In this document: positions 34,779 to 42,363 of the stretch, in pieces
Layout: every line of letters begins with the position of its first letter
Numbering within the stretch: position 1 is the first letter of the stretch
Origin: Bacteroidales bacterium
GTDB lineage: Bacteria; Bacteroidota; Bacteroidia; Bacteroidales; UBA932
Direction of reading: 5' to 3'
NCBI GenBank assembly: GCA_017651225.1
Contig: JAGCDF010000016.1
Span: forward strand, 1-46,832
Length of the DNA: 46,832 nt
Program-made: the position numbers and the translations under genes
The notes under the pieces: generated by a model
The model's database searches: none
Seen by the model: only the letters and a program-made list of their open reading frames with translations
What the model was told of the DNA's origin: nothing

Positions 34779-35162
34779 ATGAGCTACAAACTACACATCG
34801 AGACGGAAGGCAACTGCCTGGAATGCGGAACGGCCATCAGCGGCCGGAGAGACAAACGTTTCTGCAGTCTGACCTGCAAAAACAAGTACAACAACCGCAC
34901 GCAGATGACCAGGCGTCAACTGCGCGCCAACACGATCGCAGCGCTCACCGGAAACTATGCCATCCTGGAAGCGCTGCTTCATGAAGGAAAAACGGGAGCG
35001 GGGCTCGAAGAGCTCTCAGAGCTGGGCTTCGACCCCGCTTACGTGACGAGCCACCGCCGCGGACGCTTCAAGCACGACGAATACGCGTGTTTCGACATCT
35101 GGTACTACCGCACCGACACCCGCATCTTCAACGTCCGCCGGAAACTCCCCGACCTGTTTTGA
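34779..35162 (+). CDS. Small zinc-ribbon protein
   Basis: 127 residues. An N-terminal treble-clef/zinc-ribbon (CLECGTAISGRRDKRFCSLTC, cysteines at 14, 17, 29 and 33) is followed by a basic helix (KNKYNNRTQMTRRQLRAN). The C-terminal part has the pattern SHRRGRFKHDEYACFDIWYYRTDTRIFNVRRK. Related small proteins occur widely in Bacteroidales. No function is assigned; a nucleic-acid-binding role is an inference from the zinc ribbon and basic residues. It is divergent from ssb across a palindrome-bearing region, so the two may share control. Confidence 0.7.
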   Translation: MSYKLHIETEGNCLECGTAISGRRDKRFCSLTCKNKYNNRTQMTRRQLRANTIAALTGNYAILEALLHEGKTGAGLEELSELGFDPAYVTSHRRGRFKHDEYACFDIWYYRTDTRIFNVRRKLPDLF

Positions 35163-35174
35163 TCATGCCGAGCA

Positions 35175-35224
35175 TTTGTGAATCTCATATAGAATCTATA
35201 AATTTGTACACTATAATGTACAAA
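35175..35224 (+). promoter_or_regulatory. Promoter with palindromic operator of the toxin-antitoxin pair
   Basis: TTTG (35175-35178) and TAAATTTG (35199-35206), spaced by 20 bases, form a near-ideal Bacteroidota promoter. The palindrome TTTGTACA-N6-TGTACAAA (35203-35224) overlaps the -7 box and the start site. It is the expected site for autorepression by the antitoxin or the complex. Confidence 0.72.
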
Positions 35225-35228
35225 TACT

Positions 35229-35462
35229 ATGGTTATCATTAGTTCTGCCGAATTACGGAATAACATGAAAAAATACTTGGATATCGCCAAGCGGGAGCAG
35301 GTCATCATTCAGCGTGGAAAGAACGAGACTTTCGTTCTGACCATGCAGCAGAGCCCAGTGGAGTATGACCTTGCACGGGCAATCACTGTGGACGATGTCA
35401 TTGCCAAAGTACGCGAAGGTCTCACCGAAATGTTTGAAAGGAAGGAAGCGGAGAAGGTATAA
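35229..35462 (+). CDS. Phd/YefM-type antitoxin
   Basis: 77 residues. The opening MVIISSAELRNNMKKYLDIAKREQVIIQRGKNETFVLT is the DNA-binding dimer domain of the Phd/YefM family. The C-terminal tail (DDVIAKVREGLTEMFERK) should wrap the toxin. It lies directly after an operator palindrome and 5 bases before the toxin gene, the standard antitoxin-first layout. It would neutralise the toxin and repress the operon. Confidence 0.87.
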   Translation: MVIISSAELRNNMKKYLDIAKREQVIIQRGKNETFVLTMQQSPVEYDLARAITVDDVIAKVREGLTEMFERKEAEKV

Positions 35463-35467
35463 ATGTA

Positions 35468-35809
35468 ATGAGGGTATTGTTTCTTCCTGAGGTCAGCCAG
35501 CAGTTCATGATACTGGCAGAGATTCTCTACGACAAAGGGTACATGAGTTTTCTGGATTCTGCGTTGACGTATTCAGAAAGTCTCTTTCGTGACATTGAAA
35601 GAACACTTCCACAGAAAATTCACCGGAAAGCCCCTGCCTGGTTTGATCGTTTTGGAAAAGACATGTCCTATGCCAGCTTTCGCAAGAATAGACATACAAC
35701 TTGGTACGTGTTTTTCAATATCTATGATGTAAGCGGGGAGACTGTGTACCTCGTTCGCTATTTAAGCAACAGCCATGTGGTTGTTCAGCATTTAAATTTA
35801 GAGAATTGA
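35468..35809 (+). CDS. RelE/ParE-superfamily toxin
   Basis: 113 residues with the RelE/ParE fold pattern: an N-terminal helical pair (FLPEVSQQFMILAEILYDKGY), then a central and C-terminal beta sheet (RKNRHTTWYVFFNIYD; VYLVRYLSNSHVVVQHL). The family either cleaves mRNA on the ribosome or poisons gyrase; which applies here is not clear from sequence. It has an Arg/His/Tyr-rich strand but no textbook RelE catalytic set that I can assign. It is co-transcribed with the antitoxin, in an AT-richer stretch suggesting horizontal gain. Confidence 0.82.
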   Translation: MRVLFLPEVSQQFMILAEILYDKGYMSFLDSALTYSESLFRDIERTLPQKIHRKAPAWFDRFGKDMSYASFRKNRHTTWYVFFNIYDVSGETVYLVRYLSNSHVVVQHLNLEN

Positions 35810-35897
35810 TTCTTACGGCATTCTACCCCTGCTCCGCATCGACCATCGTCAATCCCGGCTTGGCGTTCTCCTAAATGTTCCTGACAGACGATTCTGT

Positions 35898-36140
35898 TTA
35901 ATCCGCAAAGATATCTTCCTCCATTTCAACGCCTTCTGGGTCGGGCTGGTAGTCCAGGATGTCGCCCGGCAGGCAGTCGAGCACCTTGCAGAGCTTGTTG
36001 AGCGTAGTGAAGCGGATGGCCCGACCTTTCCCCGTCTTGAGCAGGGAAAGGTTGGTCATCGAGATGCCGATCTTTTCGGACAGCTCCGAGAGCTTCATGT
36101 GCCGCTCCCAGAGCATTTTATCGAGATTGACGGTAATCAT
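35898..36140 (-). CDS. XRE-family HTH regulator (YozG-like)
   Basis: 80 residues forming a single Cro/CI-type helix-turn-helix: MITVNLDKMLWERHMKLSELSEKIGISMTNLSLLKTGK, followed by the C-terminal helix FTTLNKLCKVLDCLPGDILDY. Such small regulators usually pair with a DUF2975 membrane protein, as here. Its ATG overlaps the DUF2975 stop by 4 bases. It probably controls its own operon. The 88 bases between it and the toxin gene hold no gene; they contain a degenerate half of the short palindromic repeat (about 35848-35865). Confidence 0.87.
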   Translation of the reverse strand: MITVNLDKMLWERHMKLSELSEKIGISMTNLSLLKTGKGRAIRFTTLNKLCKVLDCLPGDILDYQPDPEGVEMEEDIFAD

Positions 36141-36613
36141 ATCGCGAGTTTGCTGTCTTTAGCGGCCAGGTAGGCCATCTTATAAAGTCCTGCGAACAGG
36201 AAGACGATCAGAGGAATGAGGATGACACTGGAATCGAGCATCAACTCCGATTCGCCCTTCACCACAGCATTGTAATTACAATGGACAAAGGCGAGGAGCG
36301 CGGCGACCACAGCCGTCCAGCGAATGAGGCAAATATTGGATTTGGGGAAGATTTCCCCTTCTTTCAGCCCCTTGTTGGTGCGGTATAAGAAAATGCAGCA
36401 CAGGACGAAAAGAAGCGTGAGGCCGACGAAACGAGCCGCAAGGATGAAGATCTGCCAGCCTTTGATCTCCGGATTCCAGGTCATAGGCGTGATAAAATTG
36501 TTCAGCCACAACTGGGAAATCATCTGCACATACGTGTAAATCAGTGTCAGGCCGCCGATGATGAGGATGGCGACGGAGAGCCGCTTGATGCTCTTTTGCG
36601 TGGAATTGTTCAT
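36137..36613 (-). CDS. DUF2975 membrane protein
   Basis: 158 residues with four transmembrane helices at about 12-32, 52-75, 95-115 and 128-150. This is the DUF2975 pattern, with the conserved loop LYRTNKGLKEGEIFPKSN between helices 2 and 3. The family function is unknown; with its cognate XRE regulator it forms a widespread two-gene module. It is first in the pair. The promoter candidate lies at 36648. Confidence 0.88.
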   Translation of the reverse strand: MNNSTQKSIKRLSVAILIIGGLTLIYTYVQMISQLWLNNFITPMTWNPEIKGWQIFILAARFVGLTLLFVLCCIFLYRTNKGLKEGEIFPKSNICLIRWTAVVAALLAFVHCNYNAVVKGESELMLDSSVILIPLIVFLFAGLYKMAYLAAKDSKLAI

Positions 36614-36647
36614 ATCGTTATACCTTTTGTTTTGCGGTATTGCCAGA

Positions 36648-36655
36648 CAAAGATA
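36648..36655 (-). promoter_or_regulatory. -7 box of the DUF2975/XRE operon
   Basis: TATCTTTG on the minus strand is a perfect TAnnTTTG, 34 bases before ATG 36613. The upstream element is an imperfect TTTATG (complement of 36675-36680) at 19 bases. Confidence 0.5.
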
Positions 36656-36724
36656 ATGCCAATTTTACGAAATTCATAAAATAATTTTATGTTTTGCATA
36701 AAACTTCCACAGTGCAGAAAACAA

Positions 36725-36752
36725 CAAATCTTGCCGATATCGGCAAGATTTG
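36725..36752 (-). terminator. Perfect 28-bp palindrome, probable terminator of the nucleotidase operon
   Basis: CAAATCTTGCCGAT (36725-36738) and its exact complement ATCGGCAAGATTTG (36739-36752) form a perfect palindrome 28 bases past the stop at 36780. On the minus strand it is followed by TTGTTTTC, a weak U-tract. It fits an intrinsic terminator, but the perfect symmetry also allows an operator. Confidence 0.6.
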
Positions 36753-36779
36753 CTATAAAAAAGTGCGGGAATATAGTCC

Positions 36780-37595
36780 TTATTGTACCTTGATCATGCC
36801 CATCTCCAGGCCCCACTTGCCGTCGGTGATGATGGGGACCTGCTTGCCGCGGGCATTCTCCACATAGAGGAAACCGTCCACGAAGGTGTGCGTGTGGCCG
36901 CCGATCACCAGGTCCACCCAGCGGGTCTGGGGCACGATCGTCTGGTCCACATCGTAGCCGGCGTGCGAGAGGAGGATGATCAGGTCGCACTTCTCCGTCT
37001 CGTGCAGGTAGTCCGCCCACTTGTTCGTTACCTCGACATTGTCGAGCTGCTGCATGCGGGAGGAAACCGCCTTGGCCACGGCCGTGGAAATGTCGGCCTC
37101 CAGGCCGATGACGCCGATCTTCATGCCGCCCCGCTCGAAGACAGCGTACGGCTTGACATACTCGCCCAGCTCGAAGGGAGAAAGGTCGAGGTTCGCGCAG
37201 ACGACCTTGATCCCGGGCCGGAGCATCTTGACGCGCTCGGTGATGGCCTCGATGTCGTTGTCGAACTCGTGGTTGCCCAGGGTCAGGCAGTCGTAGCCGA
37301 AATCGTTGATCGTATTCATCTCCAGCACGCCGCCCAGCTCCGTGAAATAGGGAGATCCCTGGCTGAAGTCGCCGGCGTGCAGGAGCAGCACGCGGTCGGC
37401 GCCGTAGGCGTTGCGGATGGAATCCACATACGCCGCACGCTCGATCACGCCGCCCACCCCGTCGTCCGAGCCGCCGCGCAGGGGCTCGAAATGGCTGTGG
37501 GTATCGTTGGTATGCAGGATGACCAGCCTAGGCTGCTGGCTGCAGGCGCAGAAGGCCACCAGGGCCGCTGCGAGGATGATCAGAGACTTCTTCAT
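36780..37595 (-). CDS. 5'-nucleotidase-type metallophosphoesterase lipoprotein (catalytic half)
   Basis: 271 residues with lipoprotein signal VAFCAC (Cys18). It carries the calcineurin-like phosphoesterase motifs of the 5'-nucleotidase family: ILHTNDTHSHF (metal ligands), HAGDFSQGSP, LGNHEFDND and GGHTHTF. The domain normally sits at the N-terminus of a 550-residue bifunctional enzyme; here it is a separate gene ending with GMIKVQ. It would hydrolyse nucleotides or UDP-sugars in the periplasm. It is the last gene after the C-terminal domain gene, 2 bases away. Confidence 0.9.
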   Translation of the reverse strand: MKKSLIILAAALVAFCACSQQPRLVILHTNDTHSHFEPLRGGSDDGVGGVIERAAYVDSIRNAYGADRVLLLHAGDFSQGSPYFTELGGVLEMNTINDFGYDCLTLGNHEFDNDIEAITERVKMLRPGIKVVCANLDLSPFELGEYVKPYAVFERGGMKIGVIGLEADISTAVAKAVSSRMQQLDNVEVTNKWADYLHETEKCDLIILLSHAGYDVDQTIVPQTRWVDLVIGGHTHTFVDGFLYVENARGKQVPIITDGKWGLEMGMIKVQ

Positions 37596-37597
37596 AC

Positions 37598-38443
37598 TTA
37601 TTCCTCCTCCCATACATCAAAGGCCAGACGGCCGTCCGTGAAGTATTCCACGGGCTTGCCGGCGGACTGCAGTTTATACACGTTCGTGAGCACGGCGTCG
37701 ATCACGCGGACATCCGTGTCAATCAGCTCCCTGGCATTCTTGGCGATGGTCAGGCCGTCGCCGCCCTCCAGCAGGAAGTCCACGGTGGCCACGCCATAGA
37801 CCTTGTTCGGGTCGATGGGCCGGCCGCCCACCAGCAGGGTGTCGATGCGATGCTGCGTCACGGCCATCTTCACGCCGCCCAGCACGAATGGGCGGGAAGC
37901 GGCGATAGTGTTGAACACCTCCTGCAGGTCGGAGCCCTTAAGCGCCACATACACAAGGTCGTTCTTGAACGGGAACATCGACACGAAGTCGTCCAGCATG
38001 ATATCGCCCTCGGCGAGGTTGGTGCGGATGCCGCCGAAGTTCAGAATGCCCACGTCGACCTTCTTCCGGGTCAGCCGGGCCACGTCCGCCATCGTGTTGT
38101 CCACCCACCAGTTGGAGAGCTCGCTCTCCGGCGCGCGGGAAACCATCTCGCGGGGCGCGAAGCCGACCACCGTCTTGAGGTCCTTCATCAGCGGCTGCAC
38201 GGCAATCAGGTCATTAGCCACGGCGTACGTGGCACTCCCCTTCTGCCAGACCGTGCCGTTCGGGGCCAGGTAGGTCGAATCGTTCACCGTGCCGAGCGTC
38301 TGGGGGACGTTCTCGGCATTGGGGGCGGTCACGCCTGTGCGGTGGCCGTCCATCCGGTACTTCTCCCACGTGTACGTGTACTCGTGGCAGGAGCAGGCGA
38401 GCAACGTCAACGCGGCCAGTGCAATTACTTTTGTTTTAACCAT
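37598..38443 (-). CDS. 5'-nucleotidase C-terminal domain lipoprotein
   Basis: 281 residues with lipoprotein signal (LTLLACSC, Cys16 or Cys18). It carries the nucleotide-binding domain of 5'-nucleotidases: SNWWVDNTMADVAR, ILNFGGIRTNLAEGDI, FPFKNDLVYVALKGSDLQEV and VYGVATVDFLLEGGDG. This is the substrate-specificity half and has no metal-binding phosphoesterase motifs of its own. The catalytic half is the next gene, so the two lipoproteins probably act together. ATG 38443 (MVKTKVIALAAL) overlaps the upstream ABC permease gene by 19 bases; the ATG at 38449 is the alternative. Confidence 0.88.
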   Translation of the reverse strand: MVKTKVIALAALTLLACSCHEYTYTWEKYRMDGHRTGVTAPNAENVPQTLGTVNDSTYLAPNGTVWQKGSATYAVANDLIAVQPLMKDLKTVVGFAPREMVSRAPESELSNWWVDNTMADVARLTRKKVDVGILNFGGIRTNLAEGDIMLDDFVSMFPFKNDLVYVALKGSDLQEVFNTIAASRPFVLGGVKMAVTQHRIDTLLVGGRPIDPNKVYGVATVDFLLEGGDGLTIAKNARELIDTDVRVIDAVLTNVYKLQSAGKPVEYFTDGRLAFDVWEEE

Positions 38444-39780
38444 TTCCATAGATCTTTCCAGGTAGATTTCTTGCCGAACATCAGGATGCCGACGCGGTAG
38501 ATCTTGGCCGAGGCCCAGGCGCAGAACGCGAAGGTGGCGACCAGCAGCGCGACGGACAGGATGATCTCCCACGCCGGAACGCCGAACGGCAGACGCGAGA
38601 TCATCACGATCGGCGAGGTGAAGGGGATGATGGACCCCCAGAAGGCGATCGAGCTGTCGGGCGCACGGAACGCGTACAGGGCGATCATGTAGCCCAGCAT
38701 CAGCGGGATCGTCAGCGGCAGCTGCAGCTGCTGCGTGTCGCCTTCGTTCTCCACGGCGGAGCCGATGGCCGCGAAGAGCGACGCATACAGCAGATAGCCG
38801 AAGATGAAGTACACGAAGAAGAGGCCGAGAATCTGGCCATACGGCAGGTTCGCCAGGGAGCTGACCACCGTGCCCATCTCGCCCTGGTCGGCGAGCTGCG
38901 CGGTCATCTCCTCCACCTGGGCGGCATCCACGCCACCCATCGTGCTCACGAGCTCGGTCGGGTTGGAGCCGCCCAGCTTGCCGAGGCCGAACGCGGCGCC
39001 GCCGATGCTGATGATGGCGACGGACAGCACGATCCAGAGCAGGAACTGCGTCAGCGCGACGAGCGCGATGCCGATGATCTTGCCGAACATCAGCTCGGTG
39101 GACTTGACGGAGCTGACGAGCACCTCCACCACGCGGCTGGCCTTCTCCTCGATCACGGAGCTCATCACCATGCTGCCGAACATCGTCACGAAGATGAACA
39201 GGAAGATGCCCAGCACCATGGACACGATGCTGTAGACGCCGGCCTCGGAGATCTTCTCCTCGCCGTCGTCGCTCACCGTGTATGAGCGCAGGTGGATGTT
39301 GGCCTTGACGTCCTTGAGGATCTGGTCGAGGCCTTCGATGTTATACGTAGAAATGCGGTAGTCCTCCACGGCCCGGTTGATCCGGGAGCTGATGTTGTCC
39401 GTCAGCTCCATGCCGAAGGGCTTAGGCGAGAAGAGGTCGGCGGGGACCGTCTTCTCCTCGAGGTTCAGCTCGCCCACGGAGAGCAGGCCGTCATAGCCGA
39501 GCGAGGCCAGGTTGGCCTTGATGCTGTCGACCGGCATGGCGGACAGGTCCGTGTAGTGCACGGTCTCCGTGTCCTCCAGGTACGGCAGGACGATGCCGGA
39601 GGCATCCACGACGGCGATGTTCTTGGTCTTCTCCTTGGTGTTCATCAGGGCCACCATCACGCCGATGGTCAGGCCGGCCACCAGGATGGGGACCAGGAGC
39701 GTCGTCCAGATAAAACTCTTCTTCTTGACCTTATTGAGGTATTCGCGGCTGATGACAATGCCTATCGTCTTGAAATTCAT
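38425..39780 (-). CDS. ABC-2 type permease (NatB-like)
   Basis: 451-residue membrane protein. A first transmembrane helix (IWTTLLVPILVAGLTIGVMVAL) is followed by an extracytoplasmic region of some 150 residues. About five helices follow from residue 180 to 420 (IVSMVLGIFLFIFVTMFGSMVMSSV; VALTQFLLWIVLSVAIISIGG; GLFFVYFIFGYLLYASLFAAIGS). ENEGDTQQLQLP is a motif of the NatB/YhaP group. It would form an exporter, possibly for sodium or another small substrate, with the ATPase encoded 3 bases upstream. Confidence 0.88.
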   Translation of the reverse strand: MNFKTIGIVISREYLNKVKKKSFIWTTLLVPILVAGLTIGVMVALMNTKEKTKNIAVVDASGIVLPYLEDTETVHYTDLSAMPVDSIKANLASLGYDGLLSVGELNLEEKTVPADLFSPKPFGMELTDNISSRINRAVEDYRISTYNIEGLDQILKDVKANIHLRSYTVSDDGEEKISEAGVYSIVSMVLGIFLFIFVTMFGSMVMSSVIEEKASRVVEVLVSSVKSTELMFGKIIGIALVALTQFLLWIVLSVAIISIGGAAFGLGKLGGSNPTELVSTMGGVDAAQVEEMTAQLADQGEMGTVVSSLANLPYGQILGLFFVYFIFGYLLYASLFAAIGSAVENEGDTQQLQLPLTIPLMLGYMIALYAFRAPDSSIAFWGSIIPFTSPIVMISRLPFGVPAWEIILSVALLVATFAFCAWASAKIYRVGILMFGKKSTWKDLWKWLKQK

Positions 39781-39783
39781 GGC

Positions 39784-40644
39784 CTATTCCTCCCCTTCCG
39801 TTACAAGTTTGATGAAAATGTCGTTCATGCGCGGCATCAGCTCCTTGTAGGAGTTGATCTGCACGCCGTCCTTCTCCAGGTAGGTGCGGAGCGTCGAGGT
39901 GCCGTCCGTCTCGCGCGGAAGGACCTCCGTGTGGCGGCCGTTCGCGTCGGTCCAGACGAGCTCGACGTTGTTGTTGCCATAGTCGCGGCGGATCTGCTCC
40001 ACGCCGCCGGTGATCACCAGGCGGGACTTGTTGATCAGGGCGATGTTGTCGCATAGCTCCTCCACGGACTCCATGTTGTGCGTGGACAGGATGATGGTGG
40101 CGCCTTCGTTCTTGAGGCGCAGGATCTCCTGGCGGATGACCTCGGCGTTGACCGGGTCGAAGCCGGAGAAGGGCTCGTCCAGGATCATCAGGGACGGCTT
40201 GTGGACCACGGTGGTGATGAACTGGAGCTTCTGGGCCATGCCCTTGGAGAGCTCCTCCACCTTCTTGTCCCACCAGCTCTGGATGCCGAAGCGCACGAAC
40301 CAGTCCTTCAGGGCGGCGCGGGCGTCCGCGGCGGACATGCCCTTCAGCTGGGCCAGGTACATGGCCTGGTCGCCGACCTTCATCTTGCGGTAGAGGCCGC
40401 GCTCCTCAGGCATGTAGCCGATGCGGGCCACGTCGTCCTGCGTGATGGGACGGCCGTTGAAGAGGACCTCGCCTCCGTTGGGAATCGTAATGCGGTTGAT
40501 AATGCGGATCAGCGTCGTCTTGCCGGCGCCGTTCGGGCCGAGCAGACCGAAGATCTGACCCTCGGGAATCTCGAGGCTGACGTGGTCGAGGGCCACTTTC
40601 TCCCCGAAATTCTTGCAGACGTTCTTACATTCTATAATTGCCAT
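39784..40644 (-). CDS. ABC transporter ATPase (NatA-like)
   Basis: 286 residues: Walker A GPNGAGKTT (residues 35-43), Q-loop region MPEERGLYRKM, signature LSKGMAQKLQF, Walker B LMILDEPFSGFDPVN and H-loop STHNMES. The protein has a C-terminal extension of about 80 residues typical of NatA-like ATPases. It energises the adjacent permease. It is first in the four-gene minus-strand unit natA-natB-nucleotidase C-nucleotidase N. Confidence 0.92.
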   Translation of the reverse strand: MAIIECKNVCKNFGEKVALDHVSLEIPEGQIFGLLGPNGAGKTTLIRIINRITIPNGGEVLFNGRPITQDDVARIGYMPEERGLYRKMKVGDQAMYLAQLKGMSAADARAALKDWFVRFGIQSWWDKKVEELSKGMAQKLQFITTVVHKPSLMILDEPFSGFDPVNAEVIRQEILRLKNEGATIILSTHNMESVEELCDNIALINKSRLVITGGVEQIRRDYGNNNVELVWTDANGRHTEVLPRETDGTSTLRTYLEKDGVQINSYKELMPRMNDIFIKLVTEGEE

Positions 40645-40667
40645 AATACACTATGAGTAGAATCCTA

Positions 40668-40699
40668 CAAATTTAACTGGAATGTCGCAGAAAAACAAA
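40668..40699 (-). promoter_or_regulatory. Promoter of the NatAB-nucleotidase operon
   Basis: On the minus strand TAAATTTG (complement of 40668-40675) fits -7, and TTTG (complement of 40696-40699) lies 20 bases upstream. It overlaps the 3' end of the GH51 terminator region. Confidence 0.65.
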
Positions 40700-40727
40700 A
40701 AAATCGCCCCGGCAAAGCGGGGCGATT
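40694..40727 (-). terminator. Intrinsic terminator of the GH51 gene
   Basis: AATCGCCCCG (40702-40711) pairs with CGGGGCGATT (40718-40727). On the minus strand the hairpin is followed by TTTTTTTG, so it terminates the GH51 transcript just past its stop codon. Confidence 0.88.
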
Positions 40728-40750
40728 CAATGTGTTGCGGGAAGAGCCGC

Positions 40751-42298
40751 CTATTTTGCGGCAATCGCGACCACGGAGCACGGCGGGAGGGTCACTTCCA
40801 GGCCGGCCTTGGTGAGCTTGAAGTCCTTGAACGTCACGGGCTTCACGACATCAGCCTTGCCGAAATCGTTGTAGTCGTGCACGTCCTTGGAGGTCAGCAC
40901 GCGGGCGGAGAGGATGTTCTTCACACCGGCCTCGTCGAAGGTCACGAGCACCTTCTTGGACTTCTTGAGATCCGTGTTGACCAGGGAGATGTGCATCTCG
41001 CCGTCCTTGCGGGACACGGTGGCGTCCACCTCCGGCACGGCGCACTCGCGCTCGGTCTTCACGTGGGCCGTCAGCACCTCGGAGTCGATGAACTCGGCGT
41101 TCTGGTGCACGTTGTACATCTCGAAGACGTGGTAGGTCGGGGTGAGGACCATCTCGGTCTCGTTGGTCAGGATCATCGACTGCAGCACGTTGACCACCTG
41201 GGCGATGTTGGCCATCTTCAGGCGGCGGGTGTACTTGTGGAAGATGTCGAAGTTGAGCGCGGCCACGATGGCGTCACGCATCGTGCTCTGCTGATACAGG
41301 TGGCCCGGGTTCGTGCCCGGCTCCACGTCGAACCAGGTGCCCCACTCGTCGAGGAGCAGGCCCACGCGGCCGGACGGATCCAGCTCGTCCATGATCTCGA
41401 TGTGCTTCTTGAGCACGGGCTCGACCTCGATGGTCTTGGAGAGGGTCCACCAGTAATCCTTGTCCGTGAACTTGGTCGCGGAGCCCTTGCTGCCGGTCCA
41501 GCCCTTGCAGGTGTAGTAGTGCAGGGAGATGCCGGCCATGCCCTTGCCCTCGAGGTTCTTCATCAGGACGCGGGTCCAGTTGTAGTCGTAGTCGGAGGCG
41601 CCGCTGGCGATCTTGTACAGGCGGTTGCCCGGTTGGTCGCGCAGGTAGGTGCCGTAGCGGCGGAAGAGGTCGCTGTAGTACTCCGGCGTCATGTTGCCGC
41701 CGCAGCCCCAGGCCTCGTTGCCGATGCCGAAGTATTTGACCTTCCAGGGCTTCTCACGGCCGTTGGCGCGGCGCAGGTCGGCCATCGGGGTCTTGGCGTC
41801 GGAGGTCATGTACTCGACCCACTTGGCCATCTCCTCGACGCTGCCGCTGCCCACGTTGCCGCTGATGTACGGCTCGATGCCGAGCATCTCGCAGAGGTTC
41901 AGGAACTCGTGCGTGCCGAAGCTGTTGTCCTCCAGCGTGCCGCCCCAGTTGTTGTTCGTCAGGTAGCCGCGCTTCTCCTGCGGGCCGATGCCGTCCATCC
42001 AGTGGTAGTCGTCGGCGAAGCAGCCGCCCGGCCAGCGCATCACGGGGACTTTCAGGGTCTTGAGGGCCTCGAAGACATCCTTGCGATAGCCTTCGATGTT
42101 GGGCACGGAGGAGTCCTTGCCGACCCAGAGGCCGCCATAGATGCAGCGTCCGAGGTGCTCGGAGAACTGGCCGTAGAGCTCGGCAGGAATGGTCTGGCCG
42201 GTGCCGGCGTCGTGGACGCGGACGGTGGCGTCCTGCGCGAGCAGGGACGCGGAAGCGAGCAGGCAGGCACCTGCAAGCAGGGTGATGATTTTCTTCAT
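40751..42298 (-). CDS. Glycoside hydrolase family 51 alpha-L-arabinofuranosidase
   Basis: 515-residue exported enzyme with a signal peptide of about 21 residues (LASASLLA-Q). It releases L-arabinose from arabinoxylan or arabinan. The barrel domain (about 35-390) contains the acid/base Glu195 in GIGNEAWG and the nucleophile Glu318 in LLLDEWGTW, plus [14 protein letters not shown] and YISGNVGSG. The C-terminal beta-sandwich covers about 400-515. Its order and spacing match GH51. It is transcribed alone, ends in the terminator at 40694 and has a TACATTTG box (complement of 42327-42334) in the gap shared with holA. Confidence 0.94.
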   Translation of the reverse strand: MKKIITLLAGACLLASASLLAQDATVRVHDAGTGQTIPAELYGQFSEHLGRCIYGGLWVGKDSSVPNIEGYRKDVFEALKTLKVPVMRWPGGCFADDYHWMDGIGPQEKRGYLTNNNWGGTLEDNSFGTHEFLNLCEMLGIEPYISGNVGSGSVEEMAKWVEYMTSDAKTPMADLRRANGREKPWKVKYFGIGNEAWGCGGNMTPEYYSDLFRRYGTYLRDQPGNRLYKIASGASDYDYNWTRVLMKNLEGKGMAGISLHYYTCKGWTGSKGSATKFTDKDYWWTLSKTIEVEPVLKKHIEIMDELDPSGRVGLLLDEWGTWFDVEPGTNPGHLYQQSTMRDAIVAALNFDIFHKYTRRLKMANIAQVVNVLQSMILTNETEMVLTPTYHVFEMYNVHQNAEFIDSEVLTAHVKTERECAVPEVDATVSRKDGEMHISLVNTDLKKSKKVLVTFDEAGVKNILSARVLTSKDVHDYNDFGKADVVKPVTFKDFKLTKAGLEVTLPPCSVVAIAAK

Positions 42299-42348
42299 AT
42301 AACTGGTTTTTGTGGTTGCATCAGGACAAATGTAAGAAGATTTTTGCG

Positions 42349-42356
42349 TATTTTTG
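42349..42356 (+). promoter_or_regulatory. -7 box 7 bases before the holA ATG
   Basis: TATTTTTG fits TAnnTTTG and ends seven bases before ATG 42364. The transcript would have almost no leader. No good -33 box is seen at 18-21 bases. Confidence 0.5.
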
Positions 42357-42363
42357 TGCTGCT

